From: Oscillospiraceae bacterium
GTDB lineage: Bacteria > Bacillota > Clostridia > Oscillospirales > Ruminococcaceae
Reading direction: 5' to 3'
Length of the DNA stretch: 64,000 bases
NCBI GenBank assembly: GCA_021199855.1
Contig: JAJQHD010000048.1
Span: forward strand, 1 to 64,000
The position numbers were made by a program, and so were the translations under genes. Positions 16,595 through 24,386 of this stretch are shown here, piece after piece. The notes beneath the pieces were generated by a model. That model made no database searches and was not told where the DNA came from. It saw nothing but the letters and a program-made list of their open reading frames with translations. The first letter of the stretch is position 1. Each line of letters opens with the position of its first letter.

Positions 16595-18157
16595 ATGATT
16601 AACCTATTCAAGATACTCAGCGTCGTAGCATATCTGTTTGCGACCTGCCTTTCCGCACGCCACTTCATCCACATGTTCCAGCTCAATTCCTATAAGCCTC
16701 ATGTGCAGGCAAAATGGCTTTTCTCACATGCGTCGACTTATATGGTAGTGCACCTCATAGTGCTTGTGATTGCCATTGCACTGAGCGCAATCTGCACAAA
16801 TTCTCTTATTCCACTTGTACTGACTGCAATACTGATTCTATTGACAGCCCTCCCGAACATCCCGAAGGGCAAGGACAAAGTCCCACTCAAATACACAGCC
16901 CGTGTCAAGCGACTGATAGCGACTTTAGCTATTCTCTATGTAATTCCGATAATTCTTTTATGGACTGTTCCCACAAAAATTTCCGTGTCTCTGATGGCAC
17001 TCTGGATATTCCTGGTCCCGTGGATGGTTCTCCTTGCAAACCTCATCAACCGTCCGATGGAGCTCGCCATCAACCAGCACTATATAAATGACGCCAAGCG
17101 AATCTTAGCCGATTGTCCGAACCTGACCGTAATTGGCATCACCGGAAGTTTCGGCAAAACCAGCGTCAAGTATTTTCTCGATTCTTTACTGAGTGTCAAG
17201 TACAACGTCCTGAAAACTCCGGGCAATTTCAACACGCCTTTGGGCATTGTCAAGACCATCCGTAGCTCGCTTCGGGCAACTCACGACATCTTCCTCTGCG
17301 AAATGGGAGCAAAGAATGTCGGTGATATAAAAGAAATCTGCGACATAGTCAACCCAACTCATGGAATCATAACCTCAGTCGGCGAAATGCACCTCGAAAG
17401 CTTCGGCTCGATAGAGAACGTCAAAAAGACCAAATTCGAGCTCGCTGATGCCGTAAAGGACAAGGGAATGTTGTTCTTAAATATGGATAACGAGAATATC
17501 CAATCTGTAGCACCTAACTACGACCATATCTCATACGGAATAGACGACCGTTCCGGCTACTATGTAACAAATCTCAGCATTTCTGAAAAGGGCTCAGAGT
17601 TCACGGTTCACTCGCCATCCGGCAAGAGCTGTGAATATCATACTCCGCTAATCGGCAGACATAATGTCGTGAATATCTGCGGAGCAATCGCTGTTGCAAA
17701 TTCTTTGGGAATCACTCTCGAAGAGCTCAAGGCGCCTGTTCGTAAGCTCGAAAGCGTGCCCCACAGACTACAGCTCATCAACAAGGGAGACTATACCGTA
17801 ATCGATGACGCCTACAACTCGAACCCCTCCGGAGCAAGAGCCGCACTCGAAGCACTTTCGATGACCGACGGCATGAAAATTCTTGTCACTCCCGGAATGA
17901 TTGAGCTTGGCTCCAAGCAGTATGAACTCAACAAGGAATTTGGCACGGAAGCCGCCGCAGTATGCGATTTTGTGGCGCTCGTAGGCTCAGCCCAGACGAA
18001 GCCGATTCACGATGGTTTAACAGAAGCCGGCTACCCGGAAGATAAAATCTACGTTGCGGAATCGTTAAATGAGGCGATGGGGACAGTTTACTCCTTGACA
18101 ACCGACGGAAAACGTAAGATAATACTACTTGAAAACGACTTACCCGATAATTATTGA
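16595..18157 (+). CDS. Membrane-anchored MurF-like Mur ligase
   Basis: A 520-aa protein whose first 150 residues form about five hydrophobic helices (1-23, 46-67, 69-87, 105-126, 130-150) in place of the UDP-MurNAc-binding domain of MurF. The Mur ligase ATPase domain follows with P-loop GSFGKTS (184-190), ALCEMGAKNVGD-like MurF core (FLCEMGAKNVGD), the NVVN motif (GRHNVVNICGA), and C-terminal DDAYNSNPSG, the MurF signature. It should join a dipeptide to an acceptor with ATP, but the missing domain means the acceptor may not be the soluble UDP precursor. Directly followed by a Ddl paralogue, which would supply the dipeptide. Confidence 0.88.
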   Translation: MINLFKILSVVAYLFATCLSARHFIHMFQLNSYKPHVQAKWLFSHASTYMVVHLIVLVIAIALSAICTNSLIPLVLTAILILLTALPNIPKGKDKVPLKYTARVKRLIATLAILYVIPIILLWTVPTKISVSLMALWIFLVPWMVLLANLINRPMELAINQHYINDAKRILADCPNLTVIGITGSFGKTSVKYFLDSLLSVKYNVLKTPGNFNTPLGIVKTIRSSLRATHDIFLCEMGAKNVGDIKEICDIVNPTHGIITSVGEMHLESFGSIENVKKTKFELADAVKDKGMLFLNMDNENIQSVAPNYDHISYGIDDRSGYYVTNLSISEKGSEFTVHSPSGKSCEYHTPLIGRHNVVNICGAIAVANSLGITLEELKAPVRKLESVPHRLQLINKGDYTVIDDAYNSNPSGARAALEALSMTDGMKILVTPGMIELGSKQYELNKEFGTEAAAVCDFVALVGSAQTKPIHDGLTEAGYPEDKIYVAESLNEAMGTVYSLTTDGKRKIILLENDLPDNY

Positions 18158-18179
18158 TATAAGGAAGGAAGACCAATAT

Positions 18180-19367
18180 ATGAAAATAAAACTCGCACTA
18201 CTATTCGGAGGCAGAAGCACTGAGCACGAGATTTCAATAATCTCTGCTCTTCAGGCTTACTCCTACCTTGATAAGGATAAGTACGACATCATTCCCATCT
18301 ACATATCCAAAACCGGCGAAATGTACACCGGCGAGCACGAGGCGGACATCGAAGCCTATAAGGATATTAAGAAGCTTCTTTCGGAGAGCTACCGTGTCAC
18401 ATTTGCCAGAGTCGGCGACAGGGTAGAGCTACACAGAGTGGAAACCAAGTTATTCCAGAAGTCTTTTGTCGACTATATTGACATCGCTTTCCCGATTGTT
18501 CACGGCACCAATGTCGAGGACGGAACTGTTGCAGGGTACCTCAATATGCTCGGACTCCCTTATGTAGGCTGTGATGTCCTTTCGTCCGCTCTCGGCATGG
18601 ATAAGTACGCCATGAAATGCGTCTTCAAGGATAACGGAATCCCGGTTCTTGACTGTATGCTTTGCTACTCCGACGAATTTGACGAGAACCCGAACCTCGT
18701 CATGCTCTCAATCGAGAAGAAATTTGACTATCCCGTCATCGTAAAGCCTGTCAACCTGGGCTCCAGCATCGGTATTTCAAAGGCGGATTCAAGAGAGAAG
18801 CTCGAAACTGCCCTTTCTGATGCCTTCAGATACTCAAAAAAGATTCTCGTCGAGCGGGCTATAACGAACCTGACAGAAGTCAACTGCTCTGTCTTAGGCG
18901 ACGACAGGGAAGCCGAAGCCTCCGTCTGTGAAAGACCGGTCAGTGCCGACGAAATCCTAAGCTTCAATGACAAGTACATGAGCGGCTCGAAGTCCTCAAA
19001 GGGTATGGCGAGCACCAAGCGCATCATCCCTGCCGATATCTCTCAGGAGAACACCACCGCCATTGAGGAGTATGCCGTCAAGGCATTCAAAGCACTCGGC
19101 TGTAATGGTGTCGCCCGAATCGACTTCATGATTGACAACGATTCCGGCGAGGTATACTTGAATGAAATCAACACCATCCCCGGCTCGCTTTCCTTCTATC
19201 TCTGGGAGCCGAAGGGCGTCAAGTACGCAGTTCTTCTCGAAAGAATGATATCCCTGTCCCTGAAACGCTACCGTGAACAGCAAAGCATCACCTATACTTT
19301 TGACACGAACGTCCTGAGTGGCGTCCACCTCGGCGGCACAAAGGGAGTCAAAGGTGGAAAGGCATAA
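18180..19367 (+). CDS. D-Ala-D-Ala ligase family protein, atypical omega loop
   Basis: A 395-aa Ddl/ATP-grasp enzyme. EHEIS near E15, the LGSSIGIS loop (194-201) and the metal-binding NEINTIPG are present. The omega loop at about 255-286 (SFNDKYMSGSKSSKG) differs from the YDYEAKY form of classic Ddl, so the second substrate may not be D-Ala. A C-terminal Gly/Lys-rich tail (GGTKGVKGGKA) is unusual. ATG 18180 has AAGGAAGG upstream; the frame extends 17 codons further without a site. It lies 22 nt after the MurF-like gene. Confidence 0.9.
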   Translation: MKIKLALLFGGRSTEHEISIISALQAYSYLDKDKYDIIPIYISKTGEMYTGEHEADIEAYKDIKKLLSESYRVTFARVGDRVELHRVETKLFQKSFVDYIDIAFPIVHGTNVEDGTVAGYLNMLGLPYVGCDVLSSALGMDKYAMKCVFKDNGIPVLDCMLCYSDEFDENPNLVMLSIEKKFDYPVIVKPVNLGSSIGISKADSREKLETALSDAFRYSKKILVERAITNLTEVNCSVLGDDREAEASVCERPVSADEILSFNDKYMSGSKSSKGMASTKRIIPADISQENTTAIEEYAVKAFKALGCNGVARIDFMIDNDSGEVYLNEINTIPGSLSFYLWEPKGVKYAVLLERMISLSLKRYREQQSITYTFDTNVLSGVHLGGTKGVKGGKA

Positions 19368-19387
19368 TCAGCAAGGAGGAATCCGAT

Positions 19388-20215
19388 TTGGATTGGAAAA
19401 CCGTCAAGAAAATCGATGCACATGTCCACATTGTTCCCGAAGAAACATTGAGTTGGATTGGGGGCGTCTGGCAACACGCTGAACGTGAAGAATACATCCG
19501 ACTCATGGACGAATACAATGTCGAAAAAGCCGTCTTGGTTCCGATTAACGAAGGAGCAACCTACTATCCCGATTGCAGCAGGACAAACCAGTGGCTTGCG
19601 GAAATGATGAATTCATCTGATGGGAGATTCATCTCGTTTGCGGATGTTCTCCCAGCGGGAGGATATTTCTACGACACGGCACCATATTTCTTGGAGCAGG
19701 CTGTAAATGAATACGGCTTGAAGGGTCTGAAGCTTCACCCGTCAAACCTCGGAATCCCGGTTGATTCGCTCGAAATGGTCCCGGTGATAAGAAAAGCATG
19801 CGACCTGAAAATTCCGGTGATGATACATTCCTATCCTTTCGGTGGAACTGACTTCGACCTGTGCTCTCCTTCGAGAATCCACAATATCTCAAGAGTTTTT
19901 CCGGACGGAACCTTCATAATCTCCCATATGGGAGGCTCCCGCTGGCAGGATGCCCTCGAAGGCAAGGAGTACGTCGACATTTCGACGTATTTGCCGGAGC
20001 TCGTCCGAATCTACGGAATCGAAACCTCAAACCGTATTCTTCGCGAATTCGGCGCAGACCGCCTGATATTTGCCACCGATTATCCGCAGGTCTACGGAGT
20101 AAATCCGGAAAATATCTATGAAACCTACTGCGATATTCTAAACCAGATGGACTTTACCGACTCCGAAATCGAAAAGATAGCCTACGGTAATATATCTGAC
20201 ATCTTAGGACTATAA
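19388..20215 (+). CDS. Amidohydrolase family protein (metal-dependent TIM barrel)
   Basis: A 275-aa amidohydrolase-2 type protein with the first metal motif DAHVHI (about 10-15), LKGLKLHP (about 113-120), MIHSYPFGG, IISHMGG and ATDYPQ near the end, where the catalytic Asp lies. Relatives are hydrolases or decarboxylases. It starts at TTG 19388 with AAGGAGG 8 nt upstream. It is the last gene of the hydrolase/Mur/Ddl unit and precedes a terminator; whether it acts in that pathway is unknown. Confidence 0.85.
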   Translation: MDWKTVKKIDAHVHIVPEETLSWIGGVWQHAEREEYIRLMDEYNVEKAVLVPINEGATYYPDCSRTNQWLAEMMNSSDGRFISFADVLPAGGYFYDTAPYFLEQAVNEYGLKGLKLHPSNLGIPVDSLEMVPVIRKACDLKIPVMIHSYPFGGTDFDLCSPSRIHNISRVFPDGTFIISHMGGSRWQDALEGKEYVDISTYLPELVRIYGIETSNRILREFGADRLIFATDYPQVYGVNPENIYETYCDILNQMDFTDSEIEKIAYGNISDILGL

Positions 20216-20220
20216 CAAAA

Positions 20221-20254
20221 ATCCCGTCACAAATAACCTGTGGCGGGTCTTTTT
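20221..20254 (+). terminator. Terminator after the amidohydrolase gene
   Basis: CCCGTCACA (20223-20231) pairs with TGTGGCGGG (20239-20247) with one G-T pair, followed by TCTTTTT. Confidence 0.88.
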
Positions 20255-20264
20255 ATGCCCAATT

Positions 20265-20301
20265 ATTAAGAACTATTAAGATTTGATTAAGATTTCTTAA
20301 T
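20265..20301 (+). promoter_or_regulatory. Phased ATTAAGA repeats, likely response-regulator site
   Basis: ATTAAGA occurs at 20265-20271, 20275-20281 and 20286-20292, with periods of 10 and 11 nt, followed by the inverted form TCTTAAT at 20295-20301. The array ends 5 nt before the -35 of the ABC-2 cluster promoter. Helically phased direct repeats of this size next to a -35 are typical of OmpR/PhoB-family activators. No two-component genes lie in the window. Confidence 0.6.
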
Positions 20302-20306
20302 ATTTA

Positions 20307-20336
20307 TTGACTTGCAGGAAATGCGGGGTGTAAACT
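20307..20336 (+). promoter_or_regulatory. Promoter of the lipoprotein/ABC-2 cluster
   Basis: TTGACT (20307-20312), 18-nt spacer, TAAACT (20331-20336). Imperfect hexamers and the upstream repeats fit an activated promoter. Confidence 0.65.
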
Positions 20337-20367
20337 TTAAGCATCAAACCCGAAAGGAAATGTGATT

Positions 20368-20991
20368 ATGAAAAGAATATCAATATTTGTAGTTCTGATT
20401 ATGTTTACACTTTGTCTTGTTGGATGTGGTTCAGATAACATGATGTACTCAGAAAGCAAAGCAAGCTCCGATAGTTCGTACTCAATCCCGTATTATGTAG
20501 CAGAAACCGACAGTGCCATTTACGTCGACTGCACCGTGAATTCAGTAAACGTAGAAGAAGGGAAGATAACCTCCACTTCAGACTTTGGCAGAATCAACGA
20601 CTGGTACTCAGCACTTTCCGATGACGGCACCCTTGCCGACGGCTATGTTTTCGTTAGTGTCGAAGTAACTCTCAACAGTCCTGAAACCATCGACTCTCTC
20701 AGCCTGTCCTGCTTCTGGCTCTGCTATGGAAAATCAAGCAAGAACTACGACTTCAAGGAACCGAGCTATATCAGTGACTCAGCCGCTCCCGATGACCCTC
20801 ACAATGCTATGACTGTAAACGTCACCGCAAACGAGGACAAAACCGTGACAATAGGCTATCTCATGGCAAAATCCGGGCTAGAAGGCTCGAAATACATCGC
20901 ATTGGGTGCCGCATTCACTGACTTCGGCGATGATGGCGAATACACAAACCCACTTATCAAGCTCGCCGACAGCCTGGAGGAGCTTTCATGA
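20368..20991 (+). CDS. Lipoprotein, DUF4352-like
   Basis: A 207-aa lipoprotein with a signal peptide and lipobox LVGC (Cys20). After a Ser-rich linker, one domain contains ADGYVFVSVEVTLNS, a beta-strand pattern like the DUF4352 immunoglobulin-like fold. ATG 20368 has AAGGAA 8 nt upstream and is preferred to GTG 20362. The end overlaps the permease gene by 4 nt (ATGA), so it is probably an extracellular part of, or immunity-type partner to, the ABC-2 transporter. Confidence 0.8.
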   Translation: MKRISIFVVLIMFTLCLVGCGSDNMMYSESKASSDSSYSIPYYVAETDSAIYVDCTVNSVNVEEGKITSTSDFGRINDWYSALSDDGTLADGYVFVSVEVTLNSPETIDSLSLSCFWLCYGKSSKNYDFKEPSYISDSAAPDDPHNAMTVNVTANEDKTVTIGYLMAKSGLEGSKYIALGAAFTDFGDDGEYTNPLIKLADSLEELS

Positions 20992-21830
20992 AAGTATCAC
21001 TAAGACTGGAGCTCAGAAGGCTCTTCTCTTCAAAAGAGCTGTATATCGCACTTTTGATAGGTTTTGCACTGGTTGTCTGGCTGTTTGTGTATGAAGTTTC
21101 GGAGCTAAGCCGCTTTGAGGAACAATATGCCCTCTATGGCGACAAAGTTTCCGGCTATCTCTATTACCCGAAAACGGTATTTAATTCTTGTATTGAGCTC
21201 GAATATGACGCCCTGCCGCCAATACTTCTCTATCTTCTCTTCCTAATAATAGCGGCATTTCCGTATGCGTCGACATATTGCAAGGATAAGAAGAGCGGCT
21301 ACTTAAAAAATCTTCTGGTAAGAATCGACCGCAGGGATTGCTATCTTAGTAAGTACATAGTTTCTTTTCTCAGCGGCTTTTTAGTAAGTGGAGTAATCCT
21401 TCTGTCAAGCTTACTTCTCACCATGCTTGTCTTCCCGATGCTCACTCCCGAAGTGGTTACACAAAACTACTATGTCCAATCAGACAACATGTGGGGAAAT
21501 CTTTTCTACACAATACCCATCTTATACACACTCCTGTATATCCTGATAGACATGCTCTGGTGCGGCTGTATGGCGACATTTGCATTGCTTGTAAGCATGT
21601 TTACCTGCTCAGCATTTCTGGCAGTTACGGGAAGCTTCATCGCTTTTGAAGTCCTCGACTATGTCCTTTCGCTATTCTCGCTTTCACAGTTCAGCCCGAT
21701 TACCTTCCTAAGACCGATTCAGACCGCCGGAGGCATCTCTCTCGGAATCATCCTGACCGAATTTATACTATTCATGGCGGCAAGCTTTTTGGGATTTTAC
21801 TTTTTGGAGCGCAAGAAAGATGTATTTTAA
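20988..21830 (+). CDS. ABC-2 type permease
   Basis: A 280-aa membrane protein with about six hydrophobic segments (about 17-33, 78-97, 125-148, 170-215, 218-235, 250-272). The N-terminus LRLELRRLFSSKELYI is like that of bacitracin/lantibiotic-type ABC-2 permeases, which start with an amphipathic segment. It is coupled to the lipoprotein by a 4-nt overlap and overlaps the next permease by 11 nt. It probably pairs with the permease at 21820 and the ATPase at 22596. Confidence 0.82.
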   Translation: MKVSLRLELRRLFSSKELYIALLIGFALVVWLFVYEVSELSRFEEQYALYGDKVSGYLYYPKTVFNSCIELEYDALPPILLYLLFLIIAAFPYASTYCKDKKSGYLKNLLVRIDRRDCYLSKYIVSFLSGFLVSGVILLSSLLLTMLVFPMLTPEVVTQNYYVQSDNMWGNLFYTIPILYTLLYILIDMLWCGCMATFALLVSMFTCSAFLAVTGSFIAFEVLDYVLSLFSLSQFSPITFLRPIQTAGGISLGIILTEFILFMAASFLGFYFLERKKDVF

Positions 21831-22593
21831 GTATGACCTGAAAGTCGGCTTCCTCAGAGATTTGCCGAAGTTTCTTATCTTCGCCGGCATAGTCCTAGTC
21901 GCAAATATCTCGCTATACAGAAACGCCGAACTGTTTTCTCTGAATTTGGGAAGCCTCGACTACATCCTGTATCTCGAAAAATCCATCGCACCATTCCCAC
22001 AAAGCGGTGAGGAGTTCAGATTCCCGGTTGTCTGGTACCTTATACAGCTTTATTTAACATGGATAATCGGCAGATACCCGTTCTCCTCCGTCTGCGAAAG
22101 TGTCCTTATATACGGCGGTTCCCGCCAAAGATGGTATCTCTCGAAAGTAACATGGATAGCATTAACAGTGCTCACATACTATTTCGTGATGATTATAACT
22201 TCGCTTGCTTTCTGTTTAGTAGCGGGCGTCCCGATTTCGTGGGAGATAAACCTTCTCGAACACGCAGATGAGATTTCAGTCGCAACACTTCTCTTGCCAA
22301 TAGCAACGTCGTTCGTAACCTGCGTATTTCAGCTCTTCCTGATGACTTTGACAACGCCGATAATCAGCTTCTTCTTGGTAGCCGCACTTTCCGCCGCATC
22401 AACCTATATAACAAGTCCGCTACTCTTCACAAACTGCTCCCAGCTTCTGAAGCTCTCGGCGTTTTCAGAGTACGGAATCGGAAGCGGCGAAGGCTATCTG
22501 ACTTTGGCAACAGTATTATTAGTCAGCCTTGCGGCAGGGCTTATAATCTTCAACCGGCGGGACATTCTTAAGAGCCAGAGAGATGAGGAATAA
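21820..22593 (+). CDS. Second membrane permease of the ABC-2 transporter
   Basis: A 257-aa protein with six predicted membrane segments, starting within the last codons of the first permease and ending 2 nt before the ATPase gene. No strong family signature is readable. Size, topology and position indicate the second transmembrane subunit. The segment FSSVCESVLIYGGSRQRWYLSK resembles the cytoplasmic loops of multi-subunit bacteriocin-type exporters. Confidence 0.75.
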   Translation: MYFKYDLKVGFLRDLPKFLIFAGIVLVANISLYRNAELFSLNLGSLDYILYLEKSIAPFPQSGEEFRFPVVWYLIQLYLTWIIGRYPFSSVCESVLIYGGSRQRWYLSKVTWIALTVLTYYFVMIITSLAFCLVAGVPISWEINLLEHADEISVATLLLPIATSFVTCVFQLFLMTLTTPIISFFLVAALSAASTYITSPLLFTNCSQLLKLSAFSEYGIGSGEGYLTLATVLLVSLAAGLIIFNRRDILKSQRDEE

Positions 22594-22595
22594 AT

Positions 22596-23225
22596 ATGAT
22601 TTTGGAACTACAAAACGTAACGAAAACAATAAAGGGCGTAACCATCCTTGACAACATCACCCTCACCATGCAGGGCGGCAAGGTCTACGGCTTCCAGGGC
22701 AAGAACGGAAGTGGGAAAACCATGCTCATGCGCCTAATCTGCGGACTAATAAAGCCAACAAGCGGGCAAGTGATTATAAACGGCGAAATCTTAGGCAAAG
22801 ACATCTCTTTCCCAAGAAGCGTTGGAGTACTTATTGAGAATCCGTCCTTCCTCTCTGAATACACAGCTTTTAAGAACTTGAAACTCCTGAGCGATTTGCG
22901 AGACAATCTTTCCGACGACGAGCTCAAAGCCATTCTTTCTGATGTTGGTCTCGACCCGGTAGACAAGCGGAAATACCGCAACTTCTCTCTCGGCATGAAG
23001 CAGAAGCTCGGCATAGCCGCCGCAGTCATGGGTGAACCAGAACTCGTCATCCTCGACGAGCCCATCAACGCTGTTGATGACGCCGGAGTCGAGAATATCC
23101 GCCATATTCTTGCAAGGCTCAAAGAAAACGGCTCCCTCATCATAGTTGCCTGCCACGACAGGGAAGAGTTAGAGCTCATCTCCGACGAAATCCTCAAAAT
23201 CGACGCCGGGAGGATTCTCCCATGA
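22596..23225 (+). CDS. ABC transporter ATP-binding protein
   Basis: A 209-aa ATPase with Walker A GKNGSGKT (about 35-42), signature FSLGMKQKLGIAAA, Walker B LVILDEP and switch region ACHDREE, where the usual SHD is CHD. It is short because it ends after the core domain, as in many ABC-2 drug or bacteriocin exporters. It powers the two permeases upstream. Its stop overlaps the next ATG by 4 nt. Confidence 0.92.
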   Translation: MILELQNVTKTIKGVTILDNITLTMQGGKVYGFQGKNGSGKTMLMRLICGLIKPTSGQVIINGEILGKDISFPRSVGVLIENPSFLSEYTAFKNLKLLSDLRDNLSDDELKAILSDVGLDPVDKRKYRNFSLGMKQKLGIAAAVMGEPELVILDEPINAVDDAGVENIRHILARLKENGSLIIVACHDREELELISDEILKIDAGRILP

Positions 23226-23740
23226 AGCGAATTATAGCCATCATTGCCATACTTGCGATAGCCTTTACAGCAAGGGTCGTCTATGTCAATGCCGTCGAGT
23301 ACCGTTTCACCAAAAAAGCCGTCTATCAATCCGGCGAGACCTTCACCCTTCACGACTTGGAGCTCACCTGCACCTATGACGGCATCTACTCTTCCGAAGA
23401 GCTCACGAAGATTTACGGCGAAGAAGTCCTCAGCTATTCCGACGAATCCGACCTTTTGCTGACCCTCGAAATCACCAATTTGACAGCCGAGTCTCAGACT
23501 CTTGACCTCACCTCCTTATGTATGCAATACGCCTACACCTCCGGTGGAGGCATCAACCCTTATCTCTTCGGCTACATGAACCCCGGCACCGGCTCGAAAT
23601 GCACGATAGCCCCTGCCGAAACCCTCACCGTCCTTCTCCCATTCCCATACGACTGGGACACTTTCGGCTCCGAGAAGCCTTACGACCTCGTCCTGTCTCT
23701 CTATCCCGAGAATGTGAGGGTGAGGATAGTAGAAAAGTAA
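23222..23740 (+). CDS. Membrane-anchored extracytoplasmic protein of the ABC-2 cluster
   Basis: A 172-aa protein with an N-terminal helix (about 3-23) that looks like a signal anchor, then a beta-rich domain with the pattern DLLLTLEITNLTAESQTLDL, reminiscent of DUF4352 or DUF5067 proteins. It is translationally coupled to the ATPase. With the lipoprotein at the other end, the unit encodes two outward-facing accessory domains. Function unknown. Confidence 0.72.
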   Translation: MKRIIAIIAILAIAFTARVVYVNAVEYRFTKKAVYQSGETFTLHDLELTCTYDGIYSSEELTKIYGEEVLSYSDESDLLLTLEITNLTAESQTLDLTSLCMQYAYTSGGGINPYLFGYMNPGTGSKCTIAPAETLTVLLPFPYDWDTFGSEKPYDLVLSLYPENVRVRIVEK

Positions 23741-23825
23741 TCAGTATCAATAAAATCTCTCTTGCTCAGTATTATTTCCCCAATCCCGGCAAAAATAATG
23801 GAAGTATTTTTGAGGAGATGGTTTT

Positions 23826-24299
23826 ATGTGGGGAAGAAGTGTGGCAGAAGCGGCAGTCAAGCGGATGGTGATATTTGTCGCTGGCGGGCTTAGTTATGGA
23901 TTGCTCGAAATAATCTGGCGGGGATATACGCATATTTCGATGTTTCTGGTCGGTGGGCTGTGTCTGGTGATTATCGGGAGCATGGACGAGGGCGGGGAAG
24001 CGCCTTGTCTTTTGTGGCAGGCTTGCCTCGGGAGCCTGACGATTACGGTTATGGAGTTCACTTCCGGGGTGATAGTAAATCTTGTTATGGGGCTTGATGT
24101 CTGGAATTATTCGTCACTGCCGTTTAATATAATGGGGCAGATATGCCTGCCGTATTCTGTGCTGTGGCTTATGTTGTCGATTCCGGCGATATACTACGAG
24201 GATATCCTGAGGCACTTTCTTTTTGGAGAGAGTATCCCGCACCAGAGACTGCTTCCCGAATTCATAGTATCTGAAAATTCGCCGAAAAAGGCAAAATAA
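23826..24299 (+). CDS. CmpB-like putative ABC transporter membrane protein
   Basis: A 157-aa membrane protein with about four helices. Motifs YGLLEIIWRGYTHISMFLVG and FNIMGQICLPYSVLW match the family called putative ABC-transporter type IV (CmpB). That name is from annotation tradition; a transport role is not shown. ATG 23826 has AGGAG about 8 nt upstream. It lies 85 nt after the ABC-2 cluster and may be co-transcribed. Confidence 0.75.
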   Translation: MWGRSVAEAAVKRMVIFVAGGLSYGLLEIIWRGYTHISMFLVGGLCLVIIGSMDEGGEAPCLLWQACLGSLTITVMEFTSGVIVNLVMGLDVWNYSSLPFNIMGQICLPYSVLWLMLSIPAIYYEDILRHFLFGESIPHQRLLPEFIVSENSPKKAK

Positions 24300-24311
24300 C
24301 GGGCAAAATCA

Positions 24312-24340
24312 TTGACTTTTCAGTCTCGTTGTGCTATTCT
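24312..24340 (+). promoter_or_regulatory. Promoter of the aminopeptidase gene
   Basis: TTGACT (24312-24317), 17-nt spacer, TATTCT (24335-24340), 46 nt before the start codon. Confidence 0.75.
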
Positions 24341-24386
24341 TTATGTTTGAGCGGATATGTTCCGCAATGTATAACGCCGAAAGGAA

